The notes below the pieces were generated by a model. The model made no database searches and had not been told where the DNA came from. It saw nothing but the letters and a program-made list of their open reading frames with translations. The translations under genes and the position numbers were made by a program. Shown here piece by piece: positions 43,391 through 51,037 of a stretch of DNA of 64,000 nucleotides (positions within the stretch are counted from its first letter, which is position 1; the number at the start of each line of letters is the position of its first letter). The stretch comes from Candidatus Melainabacteria bacterium MEL.A1 (GTDB taxonomy: Bacteria; Cyanobacteriota; Vampirovibrionia; Gastranaerophilales; Gastranaerophilaceae). The stretch spans positions 1,798,001-1,862,000 of the forward strand of contig CP017245.1 of assembly GCA_001765415.1 (NCBI GenBank). The letters are read 5' to 3'.

Positions 43391-44170
43391 ATGAAAGATA
43401 TTCAAAATTTAAAAGATAATAGAAATGTAGACATTCAAAGGGTTGGAATTAAACACCTTGAATTACCTTTGATTATTCAAAGAAAAAATAGCTCAAATCA
43501 AGTTGTTTGTGCAAAAGCAAAGGTTAGTGTATCATTGCCAAGAGATTACAAAGGAACTCACATGTCAAGATTTGTAGAAGTTTTGACTGAATGGCAGCAT
43601 AAAAACCTTTTGGGTGTTGATATAAAAGGTTGTTTGGAAAAAATTATTAACAATTTGGATGCTCAAAGTGGTGAATTGGAATTTAAGTTTCCATATTTTA
43701 TAGATAAAAAATCTCCGGTTAAGGGAATGGTTGCTCCTATGAGTTATCATTGTTCTTTTGAGGGAAGAATAGTTGATGAAGAATACAAATTTATTTTGGG
43801 TGTAGAAGTCCCTGTTACAACACTTTGTCCTTGTTCAAAGGAGATTTCAGAGAATGGTGCGCATAATCAAAGAGCGTTTATAAAGGTAAAAGTTTCTTAT
43901 GATGAAAAAGAGCAAGTTTGGATTGAAGATTTGGTAGAATTGATTGAATCTTGTGCATCTTGTCCTGTATATCCGTTGTTGAAACGTGAAGATGAAAAGT
44001 TTGTAACCGAAAAAGCTTGGGATAATCCAAAGTTTGTTGAGGATGTTTTGAGAGATGTGGTTGTGAAATTGAGAAATCATCCGATAATAAAAGAATTTGA
44101 CGTTGAATGTGAAGCTTTTGAAAGTATTCATAATCATTCTGCTTGGGCATCTCAACACGAAGTGAAGTAA
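43391..44170 (+). CDS. folE2: GTP cyclohydrolase FolE2 (type IB)
   Basis: The 259-residue enzyme shows the FolE2 (COG1469) segments: AKVSVSLPRDYKGTHMSRF, the metal-site LCPCSKEISENGAHNQRA and SCASCPVYPLLKREDEKFVTE. The family needs these Cys, Glu and His residues, and works with metals other than zinc, so it replaces FolE1 under zinc limitation in some bacteria. It converts GTP to dihydroneopterin triphosphate for folate, or for queuosine/7-deazaguanine. No other folate genes are adjacent, and no Zur-like site was recognised in the 143-base upstream gap. Confidence 0.94.
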   Translation: MKDIQNLKDNRNVDIQRVGIKHLELPLIIQRKNSSNQVVCAKAKVSVSLPRDYKGTHMSRFVEVLTEWQHKNLLGVDIKGCLEKIINNLDAQSGELEFKFPYFIDKKSPVKGMVAPMSYHCSFEGRIVDEEYKFILGVEVPVTTLCPCSKEISENGAHNQRAFIKVKVSYDEKEQVWIEDLVELIESCASCPVYPLLKREDEKFVTEKAWDNPKFVEDVLRDVVVKLRNHPIIKEFDVECEAFESIHNHSAWASQHEVK

Positions 44171-44207
44171 AAAACAGTCGACATTTCTGCCGACTGTTTT
44201 TTTATGT
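44171..44207. terminator. bidirectional rho-independent terminator
   Basis: AAAACAGTCG at 44171-44180 and CGACTGTTTT at 44191-44200 form a perfect 10-base stem with a 10-base loop, followed by TTT on the plus strand and preceded by AAs that give Ts on the minus strand. It lies between the convergent folE2 and M49-like genes. Confidence 0.9.
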
Positions 44208-44217
44208 TTTATTTTTT

Positions 44218-45942
44218 TTATTCATTCAACAATTTTTCTGCCAATTCTGATTCGGTTCTTCCATTAAGTGTTTTGCTAATTTTTTGAAGTTTTTGAGCAA
44301 TCAGTTCCAAATTGTCTGTCCAAACAAAATTATCTAAAACATATTTTTCAGCTTTTTCAAATTCTCCATCAATTTGTATTCTGATGATTTCAGAAAGCAT
44401 TTCTTTGGCGATAGGGACAACTTTATCAATATTAACGTGAATTTTGCCATCAATGATGTCATAAGCTCCACGTTCAGAAAAATATTTGTTTTGCATAACA
44501 GTTCTAACTCTATGTGCTTGGCTCATTGTAGGTTTTGATTTTAGAAAATTGTCAGCAACAGTTGTAACAATAATTTGTTTTCTCTGTTCTTCGGTGTACA
44601 TACCGAGTTCCGTTAACAAATCAACAAAAGCCAAAGATCCCATATCGGCTTTGTTTTCTTCAATAATATTTCTGTATTTCCCTAAAGTTTCACAAGCTTT
44701 TTTAGGTCCAAGTGAGTGAGCATTTTCGTGACCGATTGTAAACCAGTGATCAGCTTCGTCAAGATAGTATTTGTGTTGTTCTTTATCAAGAATTGCATCA
44801 AGTCTTTCTTGAAGTTTTTTCATATCGCTAATAAAACGAATTTGTCTGTGGTAAACATTTCTTCTTCCACCACCGATTGTGAGTGATAATTTATCGTCAT
44901 TTGGTAAGTTTTCTGCTAAAGTAATTCCACCTCTGTATGCTCCAACATCTCCGCAAACTGCAACTAAATCAACATCAACCATTGTTTGTTTTGTATCTTT
45001 GTCCGGAGAAATATTTTGTTCATATTCATTTGCAAATGGCATATTTTGCGCTAGTGTTGGAAGATATTTTTTTATTGCCATTAGTGCTTCTGTTCCTTTT
45101 TTGTTGACAATACCAACTCTACCGCCTAAAAAGTCTTTCGGAGTAGCTTTTATTTCGTATTTTTCTAAAAGGGCTGATAATTCTTTATTTTCTACGATTG
45201 TACCGGTCATTTCGTCTTCATAATTTTCTCGTGTAATTGTAAATTCTAGCGGTGTATCTTGTAATGTTGCCCATTTTTTGTCAGCGTAAGCATCTAACAT
45301 TGGATTGGCAGTTCTTAGAGCTTTTGCTTGAAGTTTCAAATATTCTGTAAAATCTGCGTTAGTCGAAGTTTCTGCAGCTTTGTCAATTTCATCTGCCATT
45401 TTAGAAAAATCTTCTTTAAATTTGTCGATATAATCAATTCCGACAAGCTCATCTCCGCATCTTTCAACAACAGAACGTTGAGTTAAGATGTTTTTTACTT
45501 CTTCAATTTTGCCTTCATTAATCATTTTCGTTAAAATGTTATGAAATTCTTCTTTTGACAAATCTTCAGGATAAACGCCTTTACCTGGAAATTCTTCTAT
45601 TCCTTTGGCAAGGTTGATTTTGTTTGACATTGTATCAATTGCGTTAATCCCTTTTTGGGCATCAAACAATATTTTTGTTAATTCTGCTTGTTTGTTTCCT
45701 TTTGCGATTTCATCTTCTAAAAATTTTTTAAATTCCAAGTTGTGGTGACAATCTATTTGCATATTAATTTTTTCTAAAATATATGCAGCTTTTACAAGAT
45801 GTTTAAGAGCTTTTTTATCTCCGTCTGCAAGTTCAAGGTATTCTGGCGCATCAGCTTTTAACATCTTTTTTGTCATCAAATGCTCTTTATCTGTACGCAT
45901 TTCAAGTTCTTCCATTGGAAGGTTAAATTCAAATTGTGTCAT
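44218..45942 (-). CDS. M49-like (dipeptidyl-peptidase III-type) zinc peptidase
   Basis: This 574-residue cytosolic protein (no signal peptide) carries HENAH at 405-409 in FTIGHENAHSLGP and, 20 residues on, the third zinc ligand region IIEENKADMGSL (E428/E429). The HExxH...EExxAD arrangement with the LGP tail matches the bacterial branch of the M49 family, related to DPP III; classical DPP III has the longer HExxxH. The upstream segment GGGRRNVYHRQIR fits the substrate-binding lobe. These enzymes trim short peptides. It stands alone, convergent with folE2 and divergent from the activase gene. Confidence 0.75.
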   Translation of the reverse strand: MTQFEFNLPMEELEMRTDKEHLMTKKMLKADAPEYLELADGDKKALKHLVKAAYILEKINMQIDCHHNLEFKKFLEDEIAKGNKQAELTKILFDAQKGINAIDTMSNKINLAKGIEEFPGKGVYPEDLSKEEFHNILTKMINEGKIEEVKNILTQRSVVERCGDELVGIDYIDKFKEDFSKMADEIDKAAETSTNADFTEYLKLQAKALRTANPMLDAYADKKWATLQDTPLEFTITRENYEDEMTGTIVENKELSALLEKYEIKATPKDFLGGRVGIVNKKGTEALMAIKKYLPTLAQNMPFANEYEQNISPDKDTKQTMVDVDLVAVCGDVGAYRGGITLAENLPNDDKLSLTIGGGRRNVYHRQIRFISDMKKLQERLDAILDKEQHKYYLDEADHWFTIGHENAHSLGPKKACETLGKYRNIIEENKADMGSLAFVDLLTELGMYTEEQRKQIIVTTVADNFLKSKPTMSQAHRVRTVMQNKYFSERGAYDIIDGKIHVNIDKVVPIAKEMLSEIIRIQIDGEFEKAEKYVLDNFVWTDNLELIAQKLQKISKTLNGRTESELAEKLLNE

Positions 45943-46106
45943 ATAATCTCTCCTTTTGTGGAAATTATAGCATATTTTTATAATTTTTAATTAGGTCAAA
46001 CAGATGAATAAATGCCAAAATTAGAGAAAAAGAGTTTTGTTTATTTTTTTTGTTTTGTTTGTGATAAACTAAAGTTAAAGATATAATTGAAAAGGGAAGT
46101 AGAAAT

Positions 46107-47111
46107 ATGAGTTTAACAGTATATTTAGGGATAGATGTAGGTTCGGTTACTACAAAGCTTGCGCTTGTTGACGAAAAAGGTAAGTATGTTGACAGTTATA
46201 TGCTTAGAACTGCAGGTAAACCTGTTATGGCGGTGCAAAAAGGATTGAATGAACTTTTTGCCAAAAGAATTACTGATTATGATGTAATGGGTGTTGGTAC
46301 AACTGGTTCTGGTAGGAATTTGGCGGGTGCTTTGGTTGGCGCAGATATTATAAAAAATGAAATTACTGCTCACGCTGTAGCTGCAAGTATTAATGTCCCT
46401 GGTGTTCAAACAATTTTGGAAATTGGTGGGCAGGATAGTAAAATTATTATCTTGAGAGATGGTATTGTTACTGATTTTGCGATGAACACTGTTTGTGCTG
46501 CAGGTACAGGTAGTTTCTTAGATCACCAAGCTCAAAGATTAAATGTTCCTATTGAAGAATTTGGTGATACTGCTCTAAAATCAGAAAACCCTGCTCGTAT
46601 TGCAGGTCGTTGCGGTGTATTTGCTGAAAGTGATTTAATTCATAAACAACAATTAGGTTATCCTGTAGAAGATTTATTGTATGGACTTTGTCAAGCGCTT
46701 GTTCGTAACTATTTGGCTAACTTAGCTTTAGGTAAAGAGTTGTTACCTGTATTTTCTTTTCAAGGAGGGGTTGCAACAAATTCTGGTATGGTAAAAGCAT
46801 TTGAAGAAGCTTTGGGACATAAAGTTATTGTTCCTGATCACCATCAAACAATGGGTGCAATAGGTGCAGCATTATTGGCAATGGAAAATCACCAATATAC
46901 AGATGCCAAAACAACTTTCAAAGGTTGGGAAGTTGGAGAAATGAATTTCCATTCAATTACTTGTGACTGCACCGGATGTTCTAACAATTGTGAAGTTATT
47001 ACGATTGTTGAAGGTGGCGAAGATATTCATCACGTAGAAAAAATTAAAGACATTAAAGGCAATATAATTGCTCGTTGGGGTGGCACTTGCGGAAGATGGG
47101 ATATTTCTTAA
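46107..47111 (+). CDS. CoA-dehydratase activase-type ATPase (BadF/BcrA/HgdC family)
   Basis: The 334-residue protein has an ASKHA ATPase fold: GIDVGSVTTKLALVD at the start and GTTGSGR, GGQDSK and FQGGVATNSG later. Two cysteines that hold a dimer-bridging 4Fe-4S cluster are present, C130 in TVCAAGTGSF and C169 in AGRCGVFAESD. The carboxyl 60 residues hold extra cysteines (CDCTGCSNNC and CGRWD), a feature of the YjiL-like branch. Archetypes inject electrons into 2-hydroxyacyl-CoA dehydratases. No dehydratase subunit lies beside it, so its partner is not visible. AAGGGAAG precedes ATG 46107. Confidence 0.88.
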   Translation: MSLTVYLGIDVGSVTTKLALVDEKGKYVDSYMLRTAGKPVMAVQKGLNELFAKRITDYDVMGVGTTGSGRNLAGALVGADIIKNEITAHAVAASINVPGVQTILEIGGQDSKIIILRDGIVTDFAMNTVCAAGTGSFLDHQAQRLNVPIEEFGDTALKSENPARIAGRCGVFAESDLIHKQQLGYPVEDLLYGLCQALVRNYLANLALGKELLPVFSFQGGVATNSGMVKAFEEALGHKVIVPDHHQTMGAIGAALLAMENHQYTDAKTTFKGWEVGEMNFHSITCDCTGCSNNCEVITIVEGGEDIHHVEKIKDIKGNIIARWGGTCGRWDIS

Positions 47112-47138
47112 TCTTTAATTAAGTGGTAAAATTTTGAT

Positions 47139-47819
47139 ATGAGTGATTTAGAGCATACTGTAAACAAGATGAAAATTATGTATCGGGAGATTTTTATGAA
47201 AACTTCTGATGCAATTCAACTCCGTATTGACGAGATTAAACCTAAAGATTTCCAGGGGGATATACTTGATAAGTATGAAGAAAATTCAAAAGGTTTTCAG
47301 TGGCAAATTGCAGTTTTAGATATGTTTGAAAATGATATATCACATGAGATTTATCGTAAATGGCAAGAAATATTAAAACTTCGTGAAAATTATGAATGTA
47401 AAGGTTGTGCGACTTGTTGTAATCTTGCTTGTTCAGAGTTTTCACCTGATGAATTAAAAAAAAGAGCTGCAAACGGTGATAAGTTCGCAAAACAATTTAC
47501 TTCAATTTTTATTCCTTATAATTCTAGGGAAGAAGCTCGTAAAATTTATCCTGAATATTTGAATTTGTTGGATGAAACAATTGATGAAGATGTTTATTTT
47601 TACCATTGTCCGAAATTAAATGATTGTAAAAAATGCTCTGATTACAAAAACAGACCGCAAATTTGCAGAGATTTTCCGGATAATCCGCTATGTATTTTAC
47701 CAAAATCTTGCGGGTTCTATGAATGGCGTGAATATGCCCAACCTATTGCTATGATGTTACATTCAATGGTTGAAATAATAGATTATTACAAAGAAAAAAT
47801 AAATTTGGCTCAAAAATAA
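47139..47819 (+). CDS. YkgJ/UPF0153-like cysteine-cluster protein
   Basis: The 226-residue protein contains KGCATCCNLACSEFSPDE near residue 90 and CPKLNDCKKCSDYKNRPQICRDFPDNPLC near residue 158, the CxxxCxxCC pattern of proteins annotated as zinc- or iron-cluster (UPF0153). The cluster type is not settled. It lies 28 bases after the activase and 21 bases before rlmN, so all three may share a transcript, and the first and third are Fe-S proteins. The start at ATG 47139 has a weak ribosome site; ATG 47196, behind CGGGAGA, is a fair alternative. Confidence 0.82.
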   Translation: MSDLEHTVNKMKIMYREIFMKTSDAIQLRIDEIKPKDFQGDILDKYEENSKGFQWQIAVLDMFENDISHEIYRKWQEILKLRENYECKGCATCCNLACSEFSPDELKKRAANGDKFAKQFTSIFIPYNSREEARKIYPEYLNLLDETIDEDVYFYHCPKLNDCKKCSDYKNRPQICRDFPDNPLCILPKSCGFYEWREYAQPIAMMLHSMVEIIDYYKEKINLAQK

Positions 47820-47839
47820 ATTTTAAAACAGAGGAAATT

Positions 47840-48859
47840 ATGAAAGTACTTTCAGGATTGAATTTAGAAGAAATAGAAAAAATTACAGATGAACTTGGCG
47901 CATCAAAATTTAGAGCAAGACAAATTCACAATTGGATTTATTTAAAATCTGTCAAATCTATTGATGAAATGACTGATTTGGCGATTAAATTTAGAGAACA
48001 ATTGAAAGAAGTTGCGACGGTTTCTGATACTAAAATTAAGGTTAAACAAGAAAGTGTTGACGGAACTTTAAAATATTTGCTTGAATATCCTGACGGTGAG
48101 TGTGTTGAAACTGTTTTGATGAGGTTTGACAATAGAGCAAATTTGACGGCTTGCGTAAGTTCTCAAGTTGGTTGTGCGGTGAATTGTTCATTCTGCGCAA
48201 CTGGTAAACGAGGTTTTGTAAGAAATTTGTCTTATAAAGAAATTATTGAGCAAGTTTTAACAATTCAGAGAGATACTGGATTGAAGGTTACAAATGTTGT
48301 ATTCATGGGACAGGGGGAACCTTTATTAAACCTTGATAATGTTTTGAAAGCGATGGAAATATTTAACGAAAACTTTCAAATCGGTGCAAGGCGTTTGACA
48401 GTTTCAACATCAGGAATAATTCCTGGTATAAGAAAATTGGCGGAATTGGATATGCAATCAACTTTAGCAATTTCTTTGCATGCGCCAAATCATGAAATAA
48501 GAAAACAGTTGATGCAAATTGAAAACAAATATTCTATGCCTGAATTAAAAAAAGAATTGAAAAGCTATATTGAAAAAACAGGTAGGCGAATTACAATAGA
48601 ATATCTATTGATAAAAGATTTGAATGATACTTTGCAAAGCGCAAAAGAATTGGTTGAATATTTGCACGATTTAAAATGTAATATTAACTTAATTCCATAT
48701 AATTCTACAGAAAAGAACGATTATCAAAAGCCGTCAGGTAATTCAATTATGCGTTTCAAATCTTTACTTGAACAATCCGGTAAAAAAGTGACAGTGAGAT
48801 TGGAACGTGGAGCTGATATAGATGCTGCTTGCGGACAGTTGAGAGGAAAAGTTGATTAA
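47840..48859 (+). CDS. rlmN: dual-specificity RNA methyltransferase RlmN
   Basis: This 339-residue radical SAM enzyme has the cluster motif CAVNCSFCATG at about residue 112-122, the RlmN-type QVGCAVNCSFC context, MGQGEPLLNLDNV and SLHAPNHEIRKQLM. The carboxyl Cys needed for methyl transfer is in DAACGQLRGK. It makes C2-methyladenosine at A2503 of 23S rRNA and A37 of some tRNAs. The amino-terminal FRARQIHNWIYLK is standard. The second prepilin gene converges on it, 3 bases beyond the stop. Confidence 0.95.
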   Translation: MKVLSGLNLEEIEKITDELGASKFRARQIHNWIYLKSVKSIDEMTDLAIKFREQLKEVATVSDTKIKVKQESVDGTLKYLLEYPDGECVETVLMRFDNRANLTACVSSQVGCAVNCSFCATGKRGFVRNLSYKEIIEQVLTIQRDTGLKVTNVVFMGQGEPLLNLDNVLKAMEIFNENFQIGARRLTVSTSGIIPGIRKLAELDMQSTLAISLHAPNHEIRKQLMQIENKYSMPELKKELKSYIEKTGRRITIEYLLIKDLNDTLQSAKELVEYLHDLKCNINLIPYNSTEKNDYQKPSGNSIMRFKSLLEQSGKKVTVRLERGADIDAACGQLRGKVD

Positions 48860-48861
48860 TT

Positions 48862-49611
48862 CTATCTTCTGTGTGGATAATCTTTTTTAAATTCAAAATT
48901 ATCTATTAATAATAAAACTCCGCAAGTATCAGGGTTTGTCTTACAAGTTTGTAATGCTGTATCTCGACCTTGTTGAGTTAAAGTTGCTTGTGAATGTGGA
49001 CCAAAATACTTATCTTTTCCTAAATATCGCTCATTATAATTGCTATCGCACAATAAAAAATCAAATTGATCTCTTCCGAATGAGTTTGGTTGTTTACTTC
49101 CATTCAAGTCAAAAATAATATCTATGCAATTCCCTTTTGTCATGTCTATAGTTGAGCCATCTGCGAAAGTAACCATTGGGGATGTATTTTGTTGTTTTTG
49201 AACTGTTTTTATATAAGGTGCTAAATATTGATTAAATATTTCAAGTGTTGCTGCTTGGTTGTAATCAACGATTTTCCCATCTTCATCTCTTATTGCTACA
49301 GGTTGTAACCAGTCAGCCGCTGAACCGTTATCTCTTTCTGACATAATTATTGCTTGTTGCATTATGCTATAAAACTTTTTTATCTTTACGCCGTCTTGTT
49401 TTCTTTGAGTTTCATTTATTAATGTTGGCAACGTCATTGCTACAACAACACCAATAATCCCGAGTGTGATAAGGACTTCAGCTAAGGTGAATGCAGCTGA
49501 TTTGCGTGAAAAGTGAAACATATTTTCTTTCATATCTCTAACATTATTTCCAATGTTGTCACAATGGGTTACGTGCATAGCTCTTTCTGTTAAAGTAAAA
49601 TCTTTTTTCAT
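48862..49611 (-). CDS. type IV pilin/pseudopilin-like protein with a 40-residue leader
   Basis: From ATG 49611, preceded by AGGAGAAGT, the product is 249 residues. The prepilin signature AAFTLAEVLITLGIIGVVVA starts at residue 40, so cleavage before Phe would leave a mature protein of about 209 residues with Glu at position 5. The leader is long and contains MHVTHCDNIGNN, unlike a classical 6- to 20-residue prepilin leader. The globular part has four cysteines (for example CIDIIFDL and CKTNPDTCG). It is divergent from the AbrB-like gene. ATG 49632 would start upstream of the ribosome site and is unlikely. Confidence 0.85.
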   Translation of the reverse strand: MKKDFTLTERAMHVTHCDNIGNNVRDMKENMFHFSRKSAAFTLAEVLITLGIIGVVVAMTLPTLINETQRKQDGVKIKKFYSIMQQAIIMSERDNGSAADWLQPVAIRDEDGKIVDYNQAATLEIFNQYLAPYIKTVQKQQNTSPMVTFADGSTIDMTKGNCIDIIFDLNGSKQPNSFGRDQFDFLLCDSNYNERYLGKDKYFGPHSQATLTQQGRDTALQTCKTNPDTCGVLLLIDNFEFKKDYPHRR

Positions 49612-49628
49612 ACTTCTCCTCATAACTA

Positions 49629-49643
49629 ACATGTTTATAACAT
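49629..49643. promoter_or_regulatory. 15-bp operator-like site 1 (prepilin side)
   Basis: The sequence ACATGTTTATAACAT is the reverse complement of the site at 49693-49707 with one mismatch. It lies 18-32 bases upstream of the prepilin start and overlaps its likely -10 region (TATTATGTTATAAAC on the minus strand). A regulator bound here would control the prepilin gene. Confidence 0.5.
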
Positions 49644-49692
49644 AATACTAACTAATTAAAATATAACTTATTTCTTTTCTTTTGTAAAGTAC

Positions 49693-49707
49693 ATGTTATA
49701 AACGTGT
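49693..49707. promoter_or_regulatory. 15-bp operator-like site 2 (AbrB-like gene side)
   Basis: ATGTTATAAACGTGT lies 24-38 bases upstream of the AbrB-like ORF and overlaps its likely TATAAA -10. It matches site 1 in inverted orientation, 14 of 15 bases, with 64 bases (about six helical turns) between centres. Confidence 0.5.
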
Positions 49708-49730
49708 TAAAAATTTTATTATGAGGTAAA

Positions 49731-49901
49731 ATGGAAAGAAAGTTGTTTAGAGCAGGAAATGGTTGGTCATTGTTTCTGCCAAAGGTAATAATTGAACTTT
49801 TAAAGATTGATCCTGAAAATGATACAATTGAAATGCAAATTGAGAATGATGTTCTAAAGATTAAAAAAGTTGATAAAAAAGATGGAGAGAAAAATAATTG
49901 A
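49731..49901 (+). CDS. 56-residue AbrB/SpoVT-like DNA-binding protein
   Basis: This short ORF follows ATGAGGTAAA, which contains a GAGG ribosome site. Its product reads GNGWSLFLPKVIIELLKIDPEN, then TIEMQIENDVLKIKKV, the swapped-hairpin pattern of AbrB, MazE and SpoVT: a GN-S-L-lP strand, a short helix and a beta strand. These small dimers bind palindromic DNA and often repress their own promoter. No toxin gene follows; instead the stop codon overlaps the TTG of dtd by 4 bases. It is divergent from the prepilin gene across 119 bases holding two inverted operator-like sites. Confidence 0.7.
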   Translation: MERKLFRAGNGWSLFLPKVIIELLKIDPENDTIEMQIENDVLKIKKVDKKDGEKNN

Positions 49902-50335
49902 AAGCGTTAATACAAAGGGTAAAACGAGCTTCTGTTACTGTTGACGGGGCAAAAATCTCCGAAATTAGCAAAGGAATACTTGTGTTTTTGGGAGTGGAAA
50001 AAGAAGATGTTTTCGAAAACGCAGAAAAGTTAGCTGACAAAATTTGTAAACTTCGAATTTTTGAAGATGAAAATGAAAAAATGAATTTGTCTGTAACAGA
50101 TGTCGAAGGCGAACTTTTAGTCGTTTCGCAATTTACTCTATGTGGTGATTGCAAAAAAGGTACACGCCCATCTTTTGATAAGGCTGCAAGTCCGGATGTC
50201 GCAGTTAAATTATATAATTATTTTATTGAATATTTAAAAAATAAAAATATTCCTGTAAAGACCGGAAAATTTCAGGCAATGATGGATGTTGAATTAATAA
50301 ATGACGGTCCTGTAACATTTTGGTTAGAAAAATAA
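49898..50335 (+). CDS. dtd: D-aminoacyl-tRNA deacylase Dtd
   Basis: The 145-residue protein begins KALIQRVKRASVTVDG and has the active-site segment SQFTLCGDCKKGTRPSFDKAA and the carboxyl cross-subunit motif NDGPVTFWLE, both diagnostic of Dtd. It frees tRNA from D-amino acids and mischarged glycine. It starts at TTG 49898, inside the end of the AbrB-like gene, behind GGAGAGAAAAA, so it is translated from the same mRNA. Confidence 0.94.
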   Translation: MKALIQRVKRASVTVDGAKISEISKGILVFLGVEKEDVFENAEKLADKICKLRIFEDENEKMNLSVTDVEGELLVVSQFTLCGDCKKGTRPSFDKAASPDVAVKLYNYFIEYLKNKNIPVKTGKFQAMMDVELINDGPVTFWLEK

Positions 50336-50400
50336 AAATTAGCTTGTAAAAATTGTTTATTTATTTTATTTTGAAAAAGTTAATTAATTTATGGATGACA

Positions 50401-50874
50401 ATGAAAATACAAGCAATTCAATCAAATCAAAGTTTTACAGGTAACCCCCATTTTATTTCAAATAATGCTCACAAAGATTTAGCAACTATTTTAGTAAATT
50501 TAAATCGTAAAACTGTAACAAAGTTTAAGGGTGATTTTTTTCACTCTGAAATTCCGAATACATTGAGAATGGGTGAAAAGACTGCTTTTTATGACAAGAG
50601 GTATTATATGATGCCTGCTCCGTCTGATAAACAGATTGTTGGCAGTTCCGAGTTGGCATTAGGAAAAATTAATTTATTGATAAATAATAGAACTGGTGAA
50701 ATTATTAGATGTAAAAAGCCATTTTTGACAAGATGGAAAAAAGTGTTAAAAAAGGCTGAAAATGCGTTGAAAACATTTAAAGAAGAAATTGATAATCCAA
50801 AAGTTGTTGAAAAACAAGTTATTAAATTGTGTGGATTGACCAAAGATGGTGTAAAAAGTTTGGAGCAATTTTAA
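50401..50874 (+). CDS. unrecognised 157-residue protein
   Basis: From ATG 50401 the product begins MKIQAIQSNQSFTGNPHFIS, an Asn/Gln-rich head with an SFTG stretch similar to heads I recall in Gastranaerophilales proteins of unknown function. The rest is basic (LINNRTGEIIRCKKPFLTRWKKV) and alpha/beta, with no signal peptide or membrane helix. An upstream TTG frame from 50353 would add hydrophobic residues but has no ribosome site. The Shine-Dalgarno for 50401 is also weak. A real gene is supported by coding character only. Confidence 0.5.
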   Translation: MKIQAIQSNQSFTGNPHFISNNAHKDLATILVNLNRKTVTKFKGDFFHSEIPNTLRMGEKTAFYDKRYYMMPAPSDKQIVGSSELALGKINLLINNRTGEIIRCKKPFLTRWKKVLKKAENALKTFKEEIDNPKVVEKQVIKLCGLTKDGVKSLEQF

Positions 50875-50892
50875 TTGATTGTGTTTTGCATG

Positions 50893-50921
50893 TTGCAAAA
50901 TTTTGAAAAGCATGCTATAAT
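50893..50921 (+). promoter_or_regulatory. strong sigma-70 type promoter
   Basis: TTGCAA at 50893-50898 and TATAAT at 50916-50921 are 17 bases apart. Transcription would begin near 50928, giving a leader of about 110 bases before ATG 51038. The leader includes ACTGAGGAGAATT, a Shine-Dalgarno-like sequence with no ATG after it. Confidence 0.65.
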
Positions 50922-51037
50922 ACATGTATTAATATAGAGTTAGAAATCGATTTTTTATTACTGAGGAGAATTTTTTACTTTATTATTTATTATTAACCTA
51001 GAAATTACGTTATTTTTTTAATTAAGAGGCTTTTATT

